Assembly (NCBI GenBank): GCA_045640165.1
Contig: JAZUEK010000070.1
Coordinates: 1-41,387, forward strand
Length of the DNA stretch: 41,387 bases
Origin: RGIG426 sp045640165
GTDB lineage: Bacteria; Bacillota; Clostridia; Oscillospirales; Acutalibacteraceae
Reading direction: 5' to 3'
Shown one piece after another: positions 39,346 to 41,387 of this stretch. Each line of letters begins with the position of its first letter. The stretch's first letter is position 1. Position numbers and translations under genes: made by a program. The notes beneath the pieces were generated by a model. That model was not told the DNA's origin, made no database searches, and saw only the letters and a program-made list of their open reading frames with translations.

Positions 39346-39693
39346 ATGAGAAAACGCATCGCGGCGCTCGCCGTGATTTTGGCGCTGATGCTCGCCCTTT
39401 GTGGGTGCGGCAAAGCGGATTTATACGGTTCGTGGTCGCAAGAAGCCCAAACGCCCGACCAACCGGACACGTTGCTCACGTTTTTTGACAACGGCACCGG
39501 CACGGTGACGCAGGGCGAAAATGTGACGTGGCTCTATTATGAGGTTAAAGGCAAAACGGTGACGGTCACGATGAATGAAGTGGGTGCACAGCCGACGGAA
39601 TACACCTTTGCGGTGGAGGACGATACGCTGACCCTCACCGGTGAGGGCGGAAAAGTGATTACGCTCGGCAGAGTGGTCACGACGGACGATTAA
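39346..39693 (+). CDS. Small putative lipoprotein
   Basis: A 115-residue protein with a lipoprotein-type leader: MRKRIAALAVILALMLALCGCG, with Cys19 or, more likely, Cys21 as the lipid-modified residue. The lipobox is imperfect (LCGC). The mature part is rich in short beta strands (TLLTFFDNGTGTVTQG, YYEVKGKTVTVTM, YTFAVEDDTLTLTGE), like small lipocalin-like DUF5640 proteins of Clostridia. Its function is unknown. A frame start at 39334 exists, but the ATG at 39346 has AAGGTGG at a normal distance and a proper leader. It is a single-gene unit. Confidence 0.78.
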   Translation: MRKRIAALAVILALMLALCGCGKADLYGSWSQEAQTPDQPDTLLTFFDNGTGTVTQGENVTWLYYEVKGKTVTVTMNEVGAQPTEYTFAVEDDTLTLTGEGGKVITLGRVVTTDD

Positions 39694-39703
39694 AACGCAT
39701 AAG

Positions 39704-39736
39704 AAAAGAGCGTTGCGAAAGCAACGCTCTTTTTTT
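39704..39736. terminator. Bidirectional terminator between lipoprotein and MATE genes
   Basis: Inverted repeat AAAAGAGCGTTGC / GCAACGCTCTTTT with a GAAA tetraloop and T runs on both strands; it ends 3 bp before the MATE stop codon. Confidence 0.94.
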
Positions 39737-39739
39737 GGT

Positions 39740-41149
39740 TTATTCGGTTTGTTGTGCTTTGTCGTCGCGTTTGAGCCGGCGCAAGAACACCAGCAAAAAC
39801 GGAAGCGACGCGGCGGCGGTCAGCACCTCGGCGGCGGCTTGGGTGTATTCCACGCCGGTGAGCCCGAGCGTCGGCGCCATTATGAGCAACAGCGGAATGA
39901 AAAAGAGACCTTGTCGCATCGAAGACGTAATGGTGGACAGCATCGGTTTGCCGATGGACTGGAACGACATATTGCAGGTGACGCCGATCGGGAGCAGCGG
40001 CATACAGATACATTGCGCGCGCAAAGCCGCGGTGCCGATTTTGACGACGTTCGGGTCGTCGCGGAAGGCGTGGATGATTTCCGGCGCAAACCAGAAACAC
40101 AGTCCGCCGAGCGCTGTTAAAATGCAGGTGGACACCACCCACATAAAGACGGCGGCTTCGCGCACGCGGCCGAACTTTTTCGCGCCGTAGTTATAGCCGG
40201 CGACCGGCTGATAGCCTTGGCCGAAACCGATGACCGCGGAGAAAATCGCCATAAACACTTTGGTGACAATCGACATGGCGGCGACGGCGGCAGACGCCAT
40301 TTCCTGCTCGCTCGCCATAAATGCGGCGGCGGCCAACGCGCCGGTCGCGGCGGGGTAGCGGTTGAGCAGGATGGTGGCAATGCTGGAAAGGCCCTGGCGG
40401 AACAGCGAGGGCATACCGTTTTTGAGAATCGCACCGTAGGTGCGCGGTTTGAGCGACACCTGGCGGATACGGAGTTTAAGAATGGTTTTGCCGCGGAAAT
40501 AGGCGGTAAGAAGCACGATGCAACTAATCAGTTGGCACACCGCGGTGGCAACCGCCGCGCCGGCGGTGCCCATTTTGAACGTGAAGATGAGCAGGGGGTC
40601 GAGGGCGACGTTTAAGATGCCGCCGGACATAATGCCGATGAGGGCGAATTTCGCTTTGCCCTCGGCACGAAGCAGGTTGTTTAGGATAAACGAGGACAGC
40701 GACGCCGGCATACCGATTAGGATGTATTTGCCGTATGCCATCGCGTCGGCGACGTTGCCGTCGTCTGCGCCGAGCAGACGGACAATCGGCTCTAAATAGA
40801 GGTTGCCGAACACGGCAAAGAGAATGCCGAGCACCACGCCGGCGGCAAGCGCCGAGCAAGCGAACCGTTCGGCGGCATCTGCCTCGCGGCGACCGAGCAG
40901 ACGGGAAATGAGACTGCCTGCACCGAGACCGAACGTGAAGCCGAACGCTTGCACGAGCGTCATCAGCGAGAACACAAGTCCGGCGGCGGCGGTGGCGGCG
41001 GTGCTGATTTTAGCGACGAAGAAGGTGTCTGCCGTGTTGTAGATGGCGGTAATCAGCATACTGATAATCGTCGGCACCGCGAGAGACGCAATCAGCGGTT
41101 TGACCGGCGTTTCGGTCATTTTTTTGAATTGAGCGGCCTCGTTGTTCAC
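39740..41149 (-). CDS. MATE-family efflux transporter
   Basis: A 469-residue membrane protein with about 12 helices in two related halves. The first half begins KPLIASLAVPTIISMLITAIYNTADTFFVAKIS, the second KNGMPSLFRQGLSSIATILLNRY; both match the MATE (MatE) repeat. GFGQGYQPVAGYNYGAKKFGRVREA is a strong family marker. Such proteins export drugs or metabolites using a sodium or proton gradient; the substrate is unknown. The frame is open 53 codons upstream, but those residues do not fit; the GTG at 41149 has AAGGAGG 7 bases ahead. It is a single-gene unit with its own promoter. Confidence 0.93.
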   Translation of the reverse strand: MNNEAAQFKKMTETPVKPLIASLAVPTIISMLITAIYNTADTFFVAKISTAATAAAGLVFSLMTLVQAFGFTFGLGAGSLISRLLGRREADAAERFACSALAAGVVLGILFAVFGNLYLEPIVRLLGADDGNVADAMAYGKYILIGMPASLSSFILNNLLRAEGKAKFALIGIMSGGILNVALDPLLIFTFKMGTAGAAVATAVCQLISCIVLLTAYFRGKTILKLRIRQVSLKPRTYGAILKNGMPSLFRQGLSSIATILLNRYPAATGALAAAAFMASEQEMASAAVAAMSIVTKVFMAIFSAVIGFGQGYQPVAGYNYGAKKFGRVREAAVFMWVVSTCILTALGGLCFWFAPEIIHAFRDDPNVVKIGTAALRAQCICMPLLPIGVTCNMSFQSIGKPMLSTITSSMRQGLFFIPLLLIMAPTLGLTGVEYTQAAAEVLTAAASLPFLLVFLRRLKRDDKAQQTE

Positions 41150-41189
41150 AGCGACACCTCCTTTCGATTTTTCATACACAACGGGGGAT

Positions 41190-41218
41190 AGTATACCATA
41201 AATTGACGGGGGTTGCAA
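41190..41218 (-). promoter_or_regulatory. Promoter of the MATE transporter gene
   Basis: Minus-strand TTGCAA and TATACT with a 17-bp spacer, leaving a leader of about 35 bases before the GTG start. Confidence 0.75.
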
Positions 41219-41234
41219 GAGTAAATAAGGAAAT

Positions 41235-41273
41235 AAAAAAGAAAAGGCGGTGCAACGTTCGTTGCACCGCCTT
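41235..41273 (-). terminator. Terminator of hppA
   Basis: Inverted repeat AAGGCGGTGCAACG / CGTTGCACCGCCTT with a 2-3-base loop, 12 bp after the hppA stop, followed on the minus strand by TTTTCTTTTTT. Confidence 0.93.
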
Positions 41274-41285
41274 GTTAGCGACTGA

Positions 41286-41387
41286 TTAGAACCAGTTGCA
41301 GGTCGCAATCAAACCGGAGAACACGATGGAAACCATGGAGACCAGTTTGATGAGGATGTTGATGGACGGGCCGGAAGTATCTTTGAA
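41286..41387 (-). CDS. hppA: Membrane-bound pyrophosphatase, C-terminal fragment
   Basis: The last 33 codons of a minus-strand gene that runs off the window. The peptide begins FKDTSGPSINILIKL and continues as one hydrophobic helix to a stop after CNWF. FKDTSGPSINILIKL is the conserved end of membrane pyrophosphatases, which use pyrophosphate hydrolysis to pump protons or sodium ions. Ion type and potassium dependence cannot be judged because the determining residues are outside. Confidence 0.88.
   Translation of the reverse strand, partial: FKDTSGPSINILIKLVSMVSIVFSGLIATCNWF

Overview
The window looks like a chromosomal segment of a moderately GC-rich, low-redundancy Firmicute of the class Clostridia, most like the Oscillospirales/Ruminococcaceae group. 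Evidence seen directly: Firmicute gene strings (rpmI-rplT-TrmH-dprA-topA; plsX-rnc-smc-ftsY; yhbY-nadD/yqeK-LCP-rsfS-leuS; a DUF2508-bofA pair), an electron-bifurcating NfnAB pair, the end of a membrane pyrophosphatase, and a secreted protease carrying a Ruminococcus-style dockerin. BofA and a LysM-GH18 protein resembling SleL/YaaH suggest a spore-forming lineage. The assignment to a group is an inference from gene content. I see no phage genes, insertion sequences or CRISPR array.

Layout. 1-5275 (+): tail of rpmI, rplT, then TrmH-type rRNA methyltransferase, dprA, topA and dut, closed by a bidirectional terminator. 5286-7649 (-): a YfhO-type membrane protein with its own promoter. 7733-11725 (-): rpsU, then yqeG, an endonuclease IV-like TIM barrel protein, a Xaa-Pro peptidase, efp, and a very cysteine-rich CD1247-like protein. 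11820-24441 (-): a ten-gene run from one consensus promoter: plsX, rnc, smc, ftsY, rdgB, yhbY, nadD-yqeK fusion, LCP-like protein, rsfS, leuS. 24482-25010 (+): a small cysteine-rich protein of unknown function. 25009-25529 (-): DUF2508 and bofA. 25586-31774 (-): a four-gene operon of a TPP enzyme, a DRE-TIM aldolase with an extra C-terminal domain, a KDG-kinase-like sugar kinase, and an SDR-HAD fusion. 31786-33633 (-): dockerin-bearing papain-like protease. 33642-37271 (-): nfnA-nfnB-metY. 37315-37675: two and a bit copies of a 170-bp palindrome-rich repeat. 37696-37871 (-): tRNA-Lys(TTT). 37973-39736 (+): LysM-GH18 protein and a small lipoprotein. 39740-41218 (-): MATE transporter. 41235-41387 (-): C-terminus of hppA.

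The part most likely to hold undescribed biology is the four-gene operon at 25.6-31.8 kb. Its enzymes handle 2-oxo acids and sugars and it has its own promoter and terminator, but it does not match a standard pathway that I recognise. Next in interest are the cysteine-rich CD1247-like protein with eight alternating Cys residues, the dockerin protease, and the repeat array beside tRNA-Lys. The rest is mostly housekeeping: translation, DNA topology and segregation, phospholipid and NAD synthesis, and nucleotide-pool cleaning. Promoters listed are by-eye matches with exact 17-bp spacing; no transcript data support them. Several starts were moved from the longest reading frame because the Shine-Dalgarno sequence fits an internal codon better.
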